A DNA stretch of 41,425 nucleotides, from assembly GCA_913047625.1 (NCBI GenBank), contig CAJWUJ010000012.1:1-41425 (forward strand), read 5' to 3'. The notes beneath the pieces are model-generated. The model saw only the letters and a list, made by a program, of their open reading frames with translations. It was not told where the DNA came from and did no database searches. Positions 7,084-15,299 of this stretch are shown here, piece after piece. The stretch's first letter is position 1; each line of letters starts with the position of its first letter. This stretch comes from an uncultured Dehalococcoidia bacterium (GTDB taxonomy: Bacteria > Chloroflexota > Dehalococcoidia > Lucifugimonadales > CAJWUJ01). Made by a program: the position numbers and the translations under genes.

Positions 7084-8024
7084 GTTGCACTGGGAGCCAA
7101 GGTTGATGGCTCCTCTGCTGCAAATATTTTCTGTGGCTTCCATAAGTTCGTATCACCAGCAGGTCGTACAATGCCAACGAAATAGCCGTGTCGATTGTAT
7201 ATTCTGCAATACCGTTCTTTATCATTGTCTATCTGACTATTTATTAGTTCGATAGCCTCTCCAGACCTAAGACGTACTTCCTGTTCAGTTTCTATTACAT
7301 ATGCCGGCATGGATATTAAAACACTATCCATAGGCTTTAAAAAACTTTTCCACTGTGTAGAAACAATCTCCTCTTTGGAATTGTCAACGCAGAGTGCCTC
7401 ATCTAACGAAAAGTTACCAATCTTTACTCGAGTAAGTTCCACAACATGCGCTCCGCAACCTAGTGACTGACCAAGATCATGCACTAACGACCGGATATAG
7501 ACGCCTCTTCCGCACTTAACATGCAATGTAACAAAAGGAGGATTCCATTCTGTGACATCAAGAAAAGAAACAACCACACTCCGATGTACTCGCTCAACTT
7601 CCACGCCAGAACGGGCTAATTTATAAAGCCGTTTCCCTTCAACCTTTAAAGCACTATACATAGGCGGTTTTTGTAAAATATGGCCAGTATAGTTGGAAAG
7701 TACTTGACTAAACGTTTCTCTAGAAACCGAAAAGTAGTCATGCTTTTGTAGTATCTCTCCATCAGCATCATAGGTATCCGTAGTTTTCCCTAAGCACAGG
7801 ACAGTTATGTATTCCTTCGGATTATCAAGAATATATTCACTTACCCTAGTAGCCTGACCAATAAAAACTGGTAACACGCCGGATGCTATCGGATCAAGAG
7901 TTCCTCCATGACCAATTCTCTTCAGACCTGTTGCTCTTCTCATGATTCTTACAACATCCATTGAAGTAATGCCAGGCATTTTGTTACAAACGACAATTCC
8001 GCTACTGTTATTGGATTGTTGCAT
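7080..8024 (-). CDS. truB: tRNA pseudouridine(55) synthase
   Basis: Makes pseudouridine at position 55 in the T loop of nearly all tRNAs. The catalytic aspartate is in HGGTLDPIASGVLP at about residue 44. KPPMYSALKVEGKRLYKLAR near residue 119 and GVYIRSLVHDLGQSLG near residue 179 are family signatures. The last 70 residues (MPAYVIETEQEVRLRSGEAI onward) fit the PUA RNA-binding domain. Length, 314 residues, is normal for TruB with a PUA tail. Start: TTG 8027 directly precedes ATG 8024; the ATG is preferred because AGG upstream would be too close to the TTG. Last gene of the nusA operon, 18 bases after rbfA. Confidence 0.96.
   Translation of the reverse strand: MQQSNNSSGIVVCNKMPGITSMDVVRIMRRATGLKRIGHGGTLDPIASGVLPVFIGQATRVSEYILDNPKEYITVLCLGKTTDTYDADGEILQKHDYFSVSRETFSQVLSNYTGHILQKPPMYSALKVEGKRLYKLARSGVEVERVHRSVVVSFLDVTEWNPPFVTLHVKCGRGVYIRSLVHDLGQSLGCGAHVVELTRVKIGNFSLDEALCVDNSKEEIVSTQWKSFLKPMDSVLISMPAYVIETEQEVRLRSGEAIELINSQIDNDKERYCRIYNRHGYFVGIVRPAGDTNLWKPQKIFAAEEPSTLAPSAT
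7085..7123 (+). terminator. Terminator-like hairpin after the PHP gene, inside the truB 3' end
   Basis: TTGCA (7085-7089) pairs with TGCAA (7119-7123), and GGAGCC (7093-7098) pairs with GGCTCC (7108-7113), followed by ATATTTT. The hairpin starts 2 bases after the PHP stop codon, so it must also encode the last residues of TruB on the other strand. The small asymmetric internal loop makes it moderate rather than strong. Confidence 0.45.
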
Positions 8025-8042
8025 CAACCTAAAGAAACCTGA

Positions 8043-8390
8043 TTAAGATTCAGTGGTACTATCTATCAATTGAGATAACCGAATATTTTGTTGGATAGAA
8101 TCGTCAAATTTAAATTCGAGCTCTGGAATAGTGCGTAAAGACAATCTTTCTCTAAGCTTTTTTCGTAAAAACCCGGCGGAAGAATTTAATCCAGAACTAG
8201 TCATCTCTTGATCAGATTCGTTATCCAGAGAACTAAAGCGTATCGTAGATCTTCGGAAATCAGGAGAGGTATCGACCGCTACAATAGTCACGATACTATT
8301 TATACGGGGGTCTTTCAGTTCGGTCATAATGAGCAAACTAATCTCTTCTCGAAGTAGTTCGTTGATTCTTTCAATACGTCTATTACTCAT
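8043..8390 (-). CDS. rbfA: Ribosome-binding factor A (30S maturation)
   Basis: RbfA binds the 30S subunit near helix 1/ helix 44 of 16S rRNA and aids its final maturation, notably in the cold. The sequence has the family pattern: RRIERINELLREEISLLI, then KDPRI...VTIVAVDTSPDFRRSTIRFS (the KH-like beta sheet) and FLRKKLRERLSLRTIPELEFKFDDSIQ, ending in a short helix. Length 115 residues is typical. The frame can be extended three codons to a GTG at 8399, but ATG at 8390 matches homologues. It is 90 bases after infB; no promoter is obvious in that gap, so read-through from nusA-infB is the simplest view. Confidence 0.95.
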   Translation of the reverse strand: MSNRRIERINELLREEISLLIMTELKDPRINSIVTIVAVDTSPDFRRSTIRFSSLDNESDQEMTSSGLNSSAGFLRKKLRERLSLRTIPELEFKFDDSIQQNIRLSQLIDSTTES

Positions 8391-8480
8391 GTCCCACACT
8401 TATCTTTTTTATGATAATCCGTATTACAAGCACTGGTAACAGTCGTTAATATTTAATTCCAACAGCAGAAGGGATAGATA

Positions 8481-10355
8481 TCATTTAGCTTCAACTATAA
8501 AGAAGCTGAGGGTATCACTTTCTTGGACTTCATCAAAACCGTCTATTCTTATACCACACTCATAGCCAGTTGATACTTCACGAGCATCATCTTTGAATCT
8601 TTTCAAGCTCTTAAGGGTACCATTAAATATTTCTTGCCCATCCCGTATCACGCGGACTGAGCTTGCGCGAGTCACTTTCCCTTCAGTAACGTAACATCCA
8701 GCTATAACCGTTCTCTTGCCACTGGTAAACACCTGCCTTACTTCAGCATTACCGATGGTAGTTTCCTGCAGAGTTGGCTCTAGCAATCCTTCCAAGGCCT
8801 TCTGAAGATCTTCAACCAGCTCATAGATAATTCGATAGTAACGAACTTCTACGCTTTCTGATTGAGCTATTTTCTCAATCTGTCGATCAGCTCTAACATT
8901 GAATCCGACTATTAAAGCATTTGAGGCTACTGCCAAAGCAACATCACTCTCAGTAATGCCTCCGCTACCTGAATGAATAATTTTAACCTGTCCTTGTTCC
9001 GTTTCGATTGTGGCTAAAACGTCACAAATAGCCTCTAGACTGCCTTGGGTATCAGACTTAATGATTAGTGCTAAATCCCTTAACTTACCTGCACTGATCT
9101 TGGCATATAGAGTCGATAGAGACACTGATTGCTCGTGTCTCAGGCTCTCTTCCGATATGCGGTCTTGTACAAGTGTTTTGGCGGACTTATCATTAGAAAC
9201 AACTTCAAGGGAATCTCCTGCACTTGGAGTTTTATCCAAGCCCATTATTTCTACAGGAGTAGATGGACCTGCCTCGTTGATCCTAATTCCTTGATCATTT
9301 GTCATCGCTTTAATTCGGCCTGTAGACTGAGCGACAACAATATGGTCACCAACATGTAAAGTTCCTGATTGAACCAAAACAGTAGCCAGCGATCCTTTGG
9401 TATGATGAAGCTCTGCTTCAACAACTACACCTGCAGCCTGAACTTCCCAATCTGCTCGCAAATCAGCAACCTCCGCAACGAGTAACAGGGTTTCCAATAA
9501 GTCTGTTACACCTGTTCCTTCTTTCGCCGATACAGGAACCACAATAGTATCCCCACCCCATTCCTCAATAACGATATCACGCTCGACCAGTTGGCGTTTT
9601 ACTTTGTCCAAATCAGCATCAGCTTTGTCAATCTTATTTATCGCTACAACGATAGGAACTTTAGCGGCCAACGCATGATTAATAGCCTCAACAGTTTGTG
9701 GCATAACACCATCATCAGCAGCAACGACTAATACAACTATATCGGTAACATTTGCTCCCCGCGCACGCATCGCTGTAAACGCTTCATGACCAGGAGTATC
9801 GATAAAGGTAACTTTTTGGTCATTATATTCGATCTGATATGCCCCTATGCTTTGGGTGATTCCACCAACCTCTTTATCAACGACATTTGTCGCACGGATA
9901 GCATCCAATAGAGATGTTTTTCCATGATCAACGTGCCCTAAAATAGTCACAATAGGAGGCCTGAGAGACATATTGTTCTGTTCTGAACCTGGTACTACAG
10001 CTGCTACAATGTCCTTAGATTCACTTTGTGCCCCATCAGGCTGAGCGTTTAGACCAAATTCAGCAACAACTTTCGACATTGTCTCGTAATCAAGCAATTG
10101 GGTGACGTTAGCCATTATCCCATGACGCATTAATTGCTTAACGATAGTTACAGAGGTAACCCTTAGTACTTCAGCTAGCTGAGCCACAGTCATAAAGTTG
10201 GGCAAATTAACAGACGGGCTTTCCGTAGCAGTTACCGTTTGAGGTTCAACTTCCTCTACTTCCACAATATCTGCTTCCTGGGATTTAACCACAACCCGTT
10301 TTCTAGAATTAGCGGTTCTGCTCCCGGCTGCACTACTGATCTTTTTTTTCACCAT
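8481..10355 (-). CDS. infB: Translation initiation factor IF-2 (short form)
   Basis: IF-2 brings fMet-tRNA to the 30S subunit and promotes subunit joining with GTP hydrolysis. A short basic/acidic N-terminal tail (about 50 residues) is followed by an IF2_N domain (about 55-105), then the G domain: GHVDHGKT at 140-147, DTPGHEAF, and NKIDKAD. Domains II and III and the fMet-tRNA-binding C-terminal barrel ([34 protein letters not shown]) are complete. At 624 residues it lacks the long N-terminal region of enterobacterial IF-2, as in many other phyla. AGGGTG lies 9 bases before the ATG. It follows ylxR by 30 bases and precedes rbfA. Confidence 0.98.
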   Translation of the reverse strand: MVKKKISSAAGSRTANSRKRVVVKSQEADIVEVEEVEPQTVTATESPSVNLPNFMTVAQLAEVLRVTSVTIVKQLMRHGIMANVTQLLDYETMSKVVAEFGLNAQPDGAQSESKDIVAAVVPGSEQNNMSLRPPIVTILGHVDHGKTSLLDAIRATNVVDKEVGGITQSIGAYQIEYNDQKVTFIDTPGHEAFTAMRARGANVTDIVVLVVAADDGVMPQTVEAINHALAAKVPIVVAINKIDKADADLDKVKRQLVERDIVIEEWGGDTIVVPVSAKEGTGVTDLLETLLLVAEVADLRADWEVQAAGVVVEAELHHTKGSLATVLVQSGTLHVGDHIVVAQSTGRIKAMTNDQGIRINEAGPSTPVEIMGLDKTPSAGDSLEVVSNDKSAKTLVQDRISEESLRHEQSVSLSTLYAKISAGKLRDLALIIKSDTQGSLEAICDVLATIETEQGQVKIIHSGSGGITESDVALAVASNALIVGFNVRADRQIEKIAQSESVEVRYYRIIYELVEDLQKALEGLLEPTLQETTIGNAEVRQVFTSGKRTVIAGCYVTEGKVTRASSVRVIRDGQEIFNGTLKSLKRFKDDAREVSTGYECGIRIDGFDEVQESDTLSFFIVEAK

Positions 10356-10385
10356 ATCTTTTCACCCTAGCATGTTTCGCAACTA

Positions 10386-10649
10386 TTAGCTGTCCAAAAT
10401 AAACGTTATTAACTGTTTTTTTGATTCGCCACTAATGGATGCCTTTAGAGCCCTATCAAGGCGATCACTATTCATAGCAAGAGTCAAGCATTTACTATTC
10501 GAGCACACGTAAGCTCCTCTTCCATTACCTCTCATATCTTGATCTACCTTGACGTTAGTACCATCCAAACTAAAACGGTAAAGATCCATCTGATCATATC
10601 GTGCCCTACACGAAATACATGTTCTTATTGGAGACTTTCGTATAGCCAT
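10386..10649 (-). CDS. rnpM: YlxR / RnpM family RNA-binding protein
   Basis: Small 87-residue protein with both family marks: RTCISCRARYDQMDLYRF and GNGRGAYVCSNSKCL. The CxxC near the start and the GRGAYVC box define YlxR proteins, which bind RNA; in Bacillus subtilis the member is reported to interact with RNase P RNA and is called RnpM. The usual place of ylxR is between nusA and infB, exactly as here. GTG at 10658 could extend the protein by three residues, but GAGTG at good spacing favours ATG at 10649. The gap to nusA is 23 bases. The neighbouring L7Ae-like gene (ylxQ) found in some Firmicutes is absent. Confidence 0.92.
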   Translation of the reverse strand: MAIRKSPIRTCISCRARYDQMDLYRFSLDGTNVKVDQDMRGNGRGAYVCSNSKCLTLAMNSDRLDRALKASISGESKKQLITFILDS

Positions 10650-10672
10650 GTTGTTCACTCTATGAAACGGCT

Positions 10673-12208
10673 CTAATATTCTTCCTCTAAAGTTTGTCCT
10701 CTAGACGCGCTTCCTTTTTTTGCCTTGGCTGCTTGAGTTTCTTCCTTGGCCTTAGATTTTTTCCGACCTTTAGATCTACTACCACGGCCTTCAGGCAAAA
10801 TATCTTCCGCAAATCTAAGCTCTGTGGTATCTGTGCGGGATGAAGAAAGTCCTCGAATAGGTAACTCCCAGATATCACCTGAAATAGATACTTCTGGCAC
10901 AACCACTTCCACTCTTTGGTCTTGCTCCTCTTCAACAGCCTGAATGGCCAGTTCCTCTTCGACAGATATGGATGAGTCAGTACTTTCAATATCAGGAGCA
11001 TCAACTGTTTCTTCCTCTGCATGTGCTTGCTCAGGAATTGATTCAGCATTCGTTTCTGTAACAGCTTTGGCTTGCTCCAATTCAACCACAGCTTTGGCTT
11101 GCTCTAGTTGAAGCGCTACATCTTTAGCTTCTTTCTCTAATTCAACTTCAGCTGCCTGTTGTTCCAACTCTTTAATATCAACTTCTGTAGAACTTCTAAT
11201 GTCAACTTTCCACCCACTCAAGCGAGCAGCCAGCCGCACATTTTGACCTTCTTTACCAATTGCCAAAGACAAATGTCTTTCGTTAACAACAACCTCAGCC
11301 GTCCCATCTTCTGGGCTCAAATACACGCCAAGGACTTGGGCAGGGCTCAAAGCATTAGATATAAACTTCCTAGGATCTTCATCCCATTCAATGATATCTA
11401 TTTTTTCTCCCTGCAACTCGTTAACAATATTCTGAATCCTAATGCCCCTAAGGCCCACACATGAGCCTACCGGATCAATTCCTTCCTGTGTTGCCTGCAC
11501 CGCCACTTTACTTCTGGAACCTGGTTCTCGGGCAATACTCTTTATTTCAACAATACCGTTGAGCACTTCAGGGATTTCCAGTTCAAAGAGGTACATTAAA
11601 AGATCTTTATGGGCACGAGAAACCAGAATTTCTGGTCCCTTGATGGTATTTCTTATTTCCAAAACATATACCTTGAGACGTTGGCCAACTTTATATCGTT
11701 CATACAGAGCTTGCTCCTGTGGATACAGCACCGCCTCTCCTCTTCCTAGATCCATGACTACGTGTCTTGCGTCCACTCTGGTGACAGAACCAGAAACTAC
11801 CGTTCCCTGTTTGTCCTCAAACTCGGCAAAAATCAATTCCCTTTCCGCTTCTTTCAATCGCTGCATGACCACTTGTTTAGCAGTTTGAGCACCAATACGA
11901 CCAGCATCTTGAGACAAAGCTTCTATCTCAACAACTTCCCCCAACTCAACGTCAGATTTGATCTTCTTAGCTTTAGAAATTGAAATTTCTAGTTCATCGT
12001 CTTCAACTTTTTCTACTACCGTTTTTAGATTAAATACGGTAACAGTACCGTTTCCAGGATCAAGACGAACAGCAATCTCTTGCATCCCAGTATTGTCTTT
12101 TTTGTAAGCCGAAACTAATCCTGCCTCGATTGCCTCTATTACAATCTCCTTAGGCAAATTTCTTTCCGAAGCAAGTTGCGTAACTGCTATCAAAAAGTCG
12201 CTTTTCAT
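10673..12208 (-). CDS. nusA: Transcription termination/antitermination factor NusA with long acidic-basic tail
   Basis: NusA binds RNA polymerase, stimulates pausing and intrinsic termination, and takes part in antitermination. From ATG 12208 it is 511 residues: N-terminal polymerase-binding domain ([20 protein letters not shown] onward), S1 domain (about 130-200, [21 protein letters not shown]), then KH1 and KH2 ([29 protein letters not shown]). After about residue 345 comes a long low-complexity tail: a glutamate-rich part with the repeat LEQAKAV, then a Lys/Arg/Ser-rich end. Such tails vary widely between phyla. The frame is open upstream to 12442 but GGAGG 10 bases before ATG 12208 and homology fix the start. 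It heads nusA-ylxR-infB-rbfA-truB; rimP, the usual first gene, is missing. Confidence 0.97.
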   Translation of the reverse strand: MKSDFLIAVTQLASERNLPKEIVIEAIEAGLVSAYKKDNTGMQEIAVRLDPGNGTVTVFNLKTVVEKVEDDELEISISKAKKIKSDVELGEVVEIEALSQDAGRIGAQTAKQVVMQRLKEAERELIFAEFEDKQGTVVSGSVTRVDARHVVMDLGRGEAVLYPQEQALYERYKVGQRLKVYVLEIRNTIKGPEILVSRAHKDLLMYLFELEIPEVLNGIVEIKSIAREPGSRSKVAVQATQEGIDPVGSCVGLRGIRIQNIVNELQGEKIDIIEWDEDPRKFISNALSPAQVLGVYLSPEDGTAEVVVNERHLSLAIGKEGQNVRLAARLSGWKVDIRSSTEVDIKELEQQAAEVELEKEAKDVALQLEQAKAVVELEQAKAVTETNAESIPEQAHAEEETVDAPDIESTDSSISVEEELAIQAVEEEQDQRVEVVVPEVSISGDIWELPIRGLSSSRTDTTELRFAEDILPEGRGSRSKGRKKSKAKEETQAAKAKKGSASRGQTLEEEY

Positions 12209-12251
12209 CAGGCTAAATCCTCCGGTCGCGCTCCAAATTTTTTCTCCTATA

Positions 12252-12279
12252 GTAAAGAAAAAGTGGGCAGAGCCCACTT
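12252..12279 (-). terminator. Intrinsic terminator / attenuator in the nusA leader
   Basis: On the minus strand a perfect 8-bp stem, AAGTGGGC / GCCCACTT (12261-12279) with a 3-base loop, is followed by TTTCTTT. It lies between the nusA promoter and the nusA start codon, 44 bases before the ATG. A second small hairpin (CTGTCG / CGACAG) sits near the start of the transcript at 12305-12321. In Bacillus, NusA is reported to regulate its own operon through a leader terminator; here the same logic is inferred from position only. Confidence 0.7.
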
Positions 12280-12319
12280 CCCTATAACACACGACACTAA
12301 TAAGCTGTCGTGCAGCGAC

Positions 12320-12348
12320 AGTATAACATTCCCGATAAGACTGTACAA
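12320..12348 (-). promoter_or_regulatory. Strong sigma70-type promoter of the nusA operon
   Basis: Minus strand TTGTAC (12343-12348), exactly 17 bases, then TATACT (12320-12325). Transcription should begin near 12313, giving a leader of about 105 bases that contains the attenuator hairpin. Confidence 0.75.
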
Positions 12349-12380
12349 CAATTACAGTGCTATAGGGACGCCCTTGCTGA

Positions 12381-12409
12381 TTGACTAACAACCCACTGAA
12401 TGCTAGAGT
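12381..12409 (+). promoter_or_regulatory. Candidate promoter of the meaB-like / ABC operon
   Basis: Plus strand TTGACT (12381-12386), 17-base spacer, TAGAGT (12404-12409) with TGC before it (extended -10). It lies about 50 bases before the TTG start of the GTPase gene and diverges from the nusA promoter, with about 30 bases between the two -35 boxes. Confidence 0.5.
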
Positions 12410-12459
12410 CAAACTCCTAAAGGGTCTTTGAATTCGGAACAATTAAACGCGAGGCTATT

Positions 12460-13416
12460 TTGAGTTTCAAACACTCTCTCAACAATCTCAATGATAACCG
12501 AACTTTAGCCCAGCTTATTACTAAACTCGAACAAGGGGATCCAGAAACATATAGAAACATAGAATCTATCGGCTCGGGAAAATTTCGTTCGCATCGAATC
12601 GGGGTAACCGGTTCAGCAGGAACAGGTAAAAGCTCCTTAATTAATCACCTTATAAGTTTCTTTCGGTCAAAACAAAAGTCCGTGGGGGTTCTTTCGGTTG
12701 ATCCATCCAGTGTTTTTTCAGGTGGTGCTGTCCTCGGGGATCGAGTTAGGATGCAACAACATGCTGAAGATGATGGTGTTTTTATCCGCAGCTTGGCTAC
12801 CCGCGACTTTAAGGGACATCTAGCATCAGCCATCTGGAGTAGTGTCGCCCTACTTGAAGCGTCTGGTAAAGATATCGTAATCATAGAAACTTCTGGGTCC
12901 GGACAAACCGACTCCGATATTTACTATGTCGCTGATACGGTAACATTGCTACTCGTCCCAGAAGGAGGAGATGCCATTCAAACACTAAAATCCGGCATTA
13001 TGGAAATAGCGGATATTTATGTTGTGAACAAAGCTGATCGACCTGGAGCAGACACCCTGACAAAAACCCTCAGTGCTCATTTACGTTTAGCTGAAACAAG
13101 TGAGGTGTGGAAACCACCAATTGTTAAAACCCAGGCTAATAAAGGAACCGGGATAGGTAAACTATGTGAAGCTATTGAGCAACATCATCTCAGCCTCATC
13201 AAAAATCCATCTAGCAATAAAACCCTGCCCGAGCAAAGACGCAGAGAGTTCACTAGTCAAGTGGAATTGGGGTTTTCTCGAATATTGCGTCACCATCTAG
13301 CAAATAATAAAGAATCAGCTAGACTCCTTAAGGATGTTGAGTCAGCGGGCTCATCTCCCCAAAGAGCCGCGCAAAAACTCATTTGCAAAATAGCTAAACT
13401 GATAAAAGATATGTGA
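12460..13416 (+). CDS. MeaB/ArgK-like G3E P-loop GTPase (diverged)
   Basis: Family members chaperone B12-dependent mutases such as methylmalonyl-CoA mutase. Walker A is GSAGTGKSS (residues 51-59), LSVDPSSVFSGGAVLGDRVRM (about 80-100) is the family's hallmark loop, and NKAD is the guanine-recognition motif. Two hallmarks have changed: VETVGVGQ is ETSGSGQ here, and ATRG-x2-GGLA is ATRDFKGHLA. The C-terminal dimerisation helices are present and length (318 residues) is normal. No mutase gene is in the window, and the GTPase instead overlaps an ABC transporter operon. It could serve another acyl-CoA mutase elsewhere or have changed role. Start is TTG at 12460, with GAGG 5 bases before it. Confidence 0.8.
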   Translation: MSFKHSLNNLNDNRTLAQLITKLEQGDPETYRNIESIGSGKFRSHRIGVTGSAGTGKSSLINHLISFFRSKQKSVGVLSVDPSSVFSGGAVLGDRVRMQQHAEDDGVFIRSLATRDFKGHLASAIWSSVALLEASGKDIVIIETSGSGQTDSDIYYVADTVTLLLVPEGGDAIQTLKSGIMEIADIYVVNKADRPGADTLTKTLSAHLRLAETSEVWKPPIVKTQANKGTGIGKLCEAIEQHHLSLIKNPSSNKTLPEQRRREFTSQVELGFSRILRHHLANNKESARLLKDVESAGSSPQRAAQKLICKIAKLIKDM

Positions 13417-13439
13417 TACTATTGCACGTGGCCAATACC

Positions 13440-14351
13440 ATGACAGCTGTTATTGAACTTCATTCTCTTACGAAAGATTACGGTAAAGTGAAAGCTTTAC
13501 GAGGTGTTAACTTGTGTGTCAATCAGGGAACTATTTTTGGGTTTCTGGGACCAAACGGAGCCGGAAAATCAACCACAATTAGAATCTTAATGGGCTTTAT
13601 AAAGCCGACTGATGGCAACGCCACAATTTTCGGCCAAGATTCATGGCATAAGTCGTACACTCTTAAATCCCGCATTGGATTCGTTCCTGACACTATTCGA
13701 TTCGGCAAGAGTTTTACTGGACGATCTTTCTTAGAATACACTGCCCAATTGAGAGGTATCAAAGGTACTCCGATGTTCCAAAAGCAACTGCTTGATCAAC
13801 TAGAGATGCCAGAACAAGTCTTAAAAAGAAAAGTACACACATATTCCTCTGGAATGGCAAAAAAAATTGCGTTGATACAAGCTATGCAACATAAGCCTGA
13901 ACTAATGATTTTTGATGAACCGACAGAGGCACTCGATCCCATATCAAGAAAAACGTTGTTCACCGCAATGAAAGAACTCCAGAAAGAGGGTTCCACCATA
14001 TTGATGTCTTCACATATTCTTCCTGACATTCAAGAAATATGCGAAACAATTGCCCTTATTAAGAATGGCTCTATCCAATCTGAGGGATCTGTTGACCAAC
14101 TTCGACAAGGCAAGTCGAGAAATATGACTGTTGAGTTCAAGACTCTCCCTAACAGTGATCCAGTAATTCCAGGAGTAACCCTTCTTTCAAAAGAAGGCAA
14201 TATTTGGTCGTTCAACATTGTAGATAACCTAAAGGGAATGCTTCAATACCTTACAAGCCACAACATTGTGGACCTTGAGTACCAAAAGCTGAGCTTAGAA
14301 GACCTTTTCCTCTCTGCATATGAAAATAATAGTAAGGATATCAAAATATGA
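13440..14351 (+). CDS. ABC transporter ATP-binding protein (ABC-2 / drug-export type)
   Basis: A 303-residue ATPase with Walker A GPNGAGKST, signature YSSGMAKK (in place of LSGGQ, common in this subfamily), Walker B LMIFDEPTEALDP and an H-loop segment SSHILPDI. The C-terminal 80 residues (MTVEFKTLPNSDPV onward) match the extra domain of CcmA/NatA-like exporters. Starts upstream are possible: GTG 13413 overlaps the GTPase stop as GTGA and would couple translation, while ATG 13440 gives the usual N-terminus (MTAVIELHSLTKDYG). The ATG is used here. The 3' end overlaps the permease gene by ATGA, so the two products should be made in equal amounts. The substrate cannot be read from the sequence. 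Confidence 0.92.
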   Translation: MTAVIELHSLTKDYGKVKALRGVNLCVNQGTIFGFLGPNGAGKSTTIRILMGFIKPTDGNATIFGQDSWHKSYTLKSRIGFVPDTIRFGKSFTGRSFLEYTAQLRGIKGTPMFQKQLLDQLEMPEQVLKRKVHTYSSGMAKKIALIQAMQHKPELMIFDEPTEALDPISRKTLFTAMKELQKEGSTILMSSHILPDIQEICETIALIKNGSIQSEGSVDQLRQGKSRNMTVEFKTLPNSDPVIPGVTLLSKEGNIWSFNIVDNLKGMLQYLTSHNIVDLEYQKLSLEDLFLSAYENNSKDIKI

Positions 14352-15151
14352 CCAGCGTTTTTATACAAATGCTGTACGGATTCCGATATAGCGTGTCCTT
14401 CGTATCTCTCGGAATGTTCCTTGTAAGTATGCTAATCATCTATATTGTGGACGGTATAGGCGGATTAGAAGGCGTCACCGAATTTATGAAGATGATGCCT
14501 GACGGAATAAAAGCAATGTTTAAGCTGGATGAGGGACTATCAAGTGTGACAGGATTCATCGCTGTGGAATACAGGGATCCAGGGTACTTTATGATTGGCC
14601 TTGGATTCGCCATAGCTATAGCATCTGGATTAGTAGCGAGAGAAATTGAGAACGGAACTATATTGATGTTCGGAGCAATGCCCATTAAAAGATGGCGTTA
14701 CCTACTCAGCAAAATAGCCGCCTTAGTTCTTGGCCTGTTAGTAGTTGTAATTGCAGCAGGACTTGGTACATATATAGGATCCCTGCTCACAAACACCACT
14801 AGTGATATCGATTTTACTGTAATTTCACTAGTTCTGGTAAATTTCCTGGTATTAACGTTAGCTGTCAGTGGTATTACAGCAGCACTTTCATCGAAACTGT
14901 CAAGCGGAGGAAGGACTGTATCCATTGCTGCAGCAATTATGGCAGTCATGTATTTTATTGACCTACTGTCCTCACTTCTAGACTTAATATCCAACATTGA
15001 CTTCCTATCTCTATTTCATTACTACGATCCAGGAGCAATATCAAACTCGGGACAACTAAACTTAGAGCATATTCTAGTTTTGCTGGGAATTACTATCATC
15101 ACATATGGACTAGCACTTTACGTCTACAACAAACGGGATATTACTGTATAG
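14348..15151 (+). CDS. ABC-2 type permease, partner of the preceding ATPase
   Basis: A 267-residue integral membrane protein with about six helices: FVSLGMFLVSMLIIYIV, FMIGLGFAIAIASGLVA, LLSKIAALVLGLLVVVIAAGL, TVISLVLVNFLVLTLAV, TVSIAAAIMAVMYFI and ILVLLGITIITYGLALYVY. The EIENGTILMFGAMPIKRWRYLLSK segment after helix 2 is the cytosolic coupling region that is well conserved in ABC-2 permeases (E-x-G-T...P-x-R). A periplasmic loop lies between helices 1 and 2. The ATGA overlap with the ATPase gene fixes the start at 14348. The pair would form a 2+2 exporter with unknown cargo. Confidence 0.9.
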   Translation: MTSVFIQMLYGFRYSVSFVSLGMFLVSMLIIYIVDGIGGLEGVTEFMKMMPDGIKAMFKLDEGLSSVTGFIAVEYRDPGYFMIGLGFAIAIASGLVAREIENGTILMFGAMPIKRWRYLLSKIAALVLGLLVVVIAAGLGTYIGSLLTNTTSDIDFTVISLVLVNFLVLTLAVSGITAALSSKLSSGGRTVSIAAAIMAVMYFIDLLSSLLDLISNIDFLSLFHYYDPGAISNSGQLNLEHILVLLGITIITYGLALYVYNKRDITV

Positions 15152-15155
15152 GAAA

Positions 15156-15185
15156 TGAGGAGAGAAACGCAGTTTCGACACCTCA
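15156..15185 (+). other. Two-part hairpin after the ABC permease gene
   Basis: TGAGG (15156-15160) pairs with CCTCA (15181-15185) and, inside, GAAAC (15164-15168) pairs with GTTTC (15172-15176), leaving a small internal loop. It lies 5 bases after the permease stop. There is no T-run, so it may be a mRNA end stabiliser or a weak terminator rather than an intrinsic terminator. Confidence 0.35.
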
Positions 15186-15203
15186 GTATTCAAGTGGAAT
15201 TAC

Positions 15204-15217
15204 TGTCATGAATGACA
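15204..15217. promoter_or_regulatory. Inverted repeat upstream of the purA -35 box (candidate operator)
   Basis: TGTCAT-GA-ATGACA is a perfect 6-bp inverted repeat ending 7 bases before the purA -35 box. Its position suits an activator or repressor site. It is not a purine-repressor (PurR/PurBox) consensus that I recognise. Confidence 0.35.
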
Positions 15218-15224
15218 ATCACTC

Positions 15225-15253
15225 TTTATCAACGAACGGTAATTTGATATACT
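15225..15253 (+). promoter_or_regulatory. Promoter of purA with extended -10
   Basis: TTTATC (15225-15230), 17-base spacer, TATACT (15248-15253), with TG at 15245-15246 giving the extended -10 TGA-TATACT. Transcription should begin near 15260, 40 bases before the ATG. Confidence 0.6.
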
Positions 15254-15299
15254 GCCACGGTTTTTGATACGTGCCCAAAACCATTTGAAAAGGAACGAA

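Noticed and set aside
11159-11888. Plus-strand open frames inside nusA
   Set aside because: They are shadows of nusA, with no ribosome site and low-quality protein composition.
12209-12442. Open frame extending NusA upstream by 78 residues
   Set aside because: The extension covers the promoter and attenuator, and the family start [12 protein letters not shown] has GGAGG before it.
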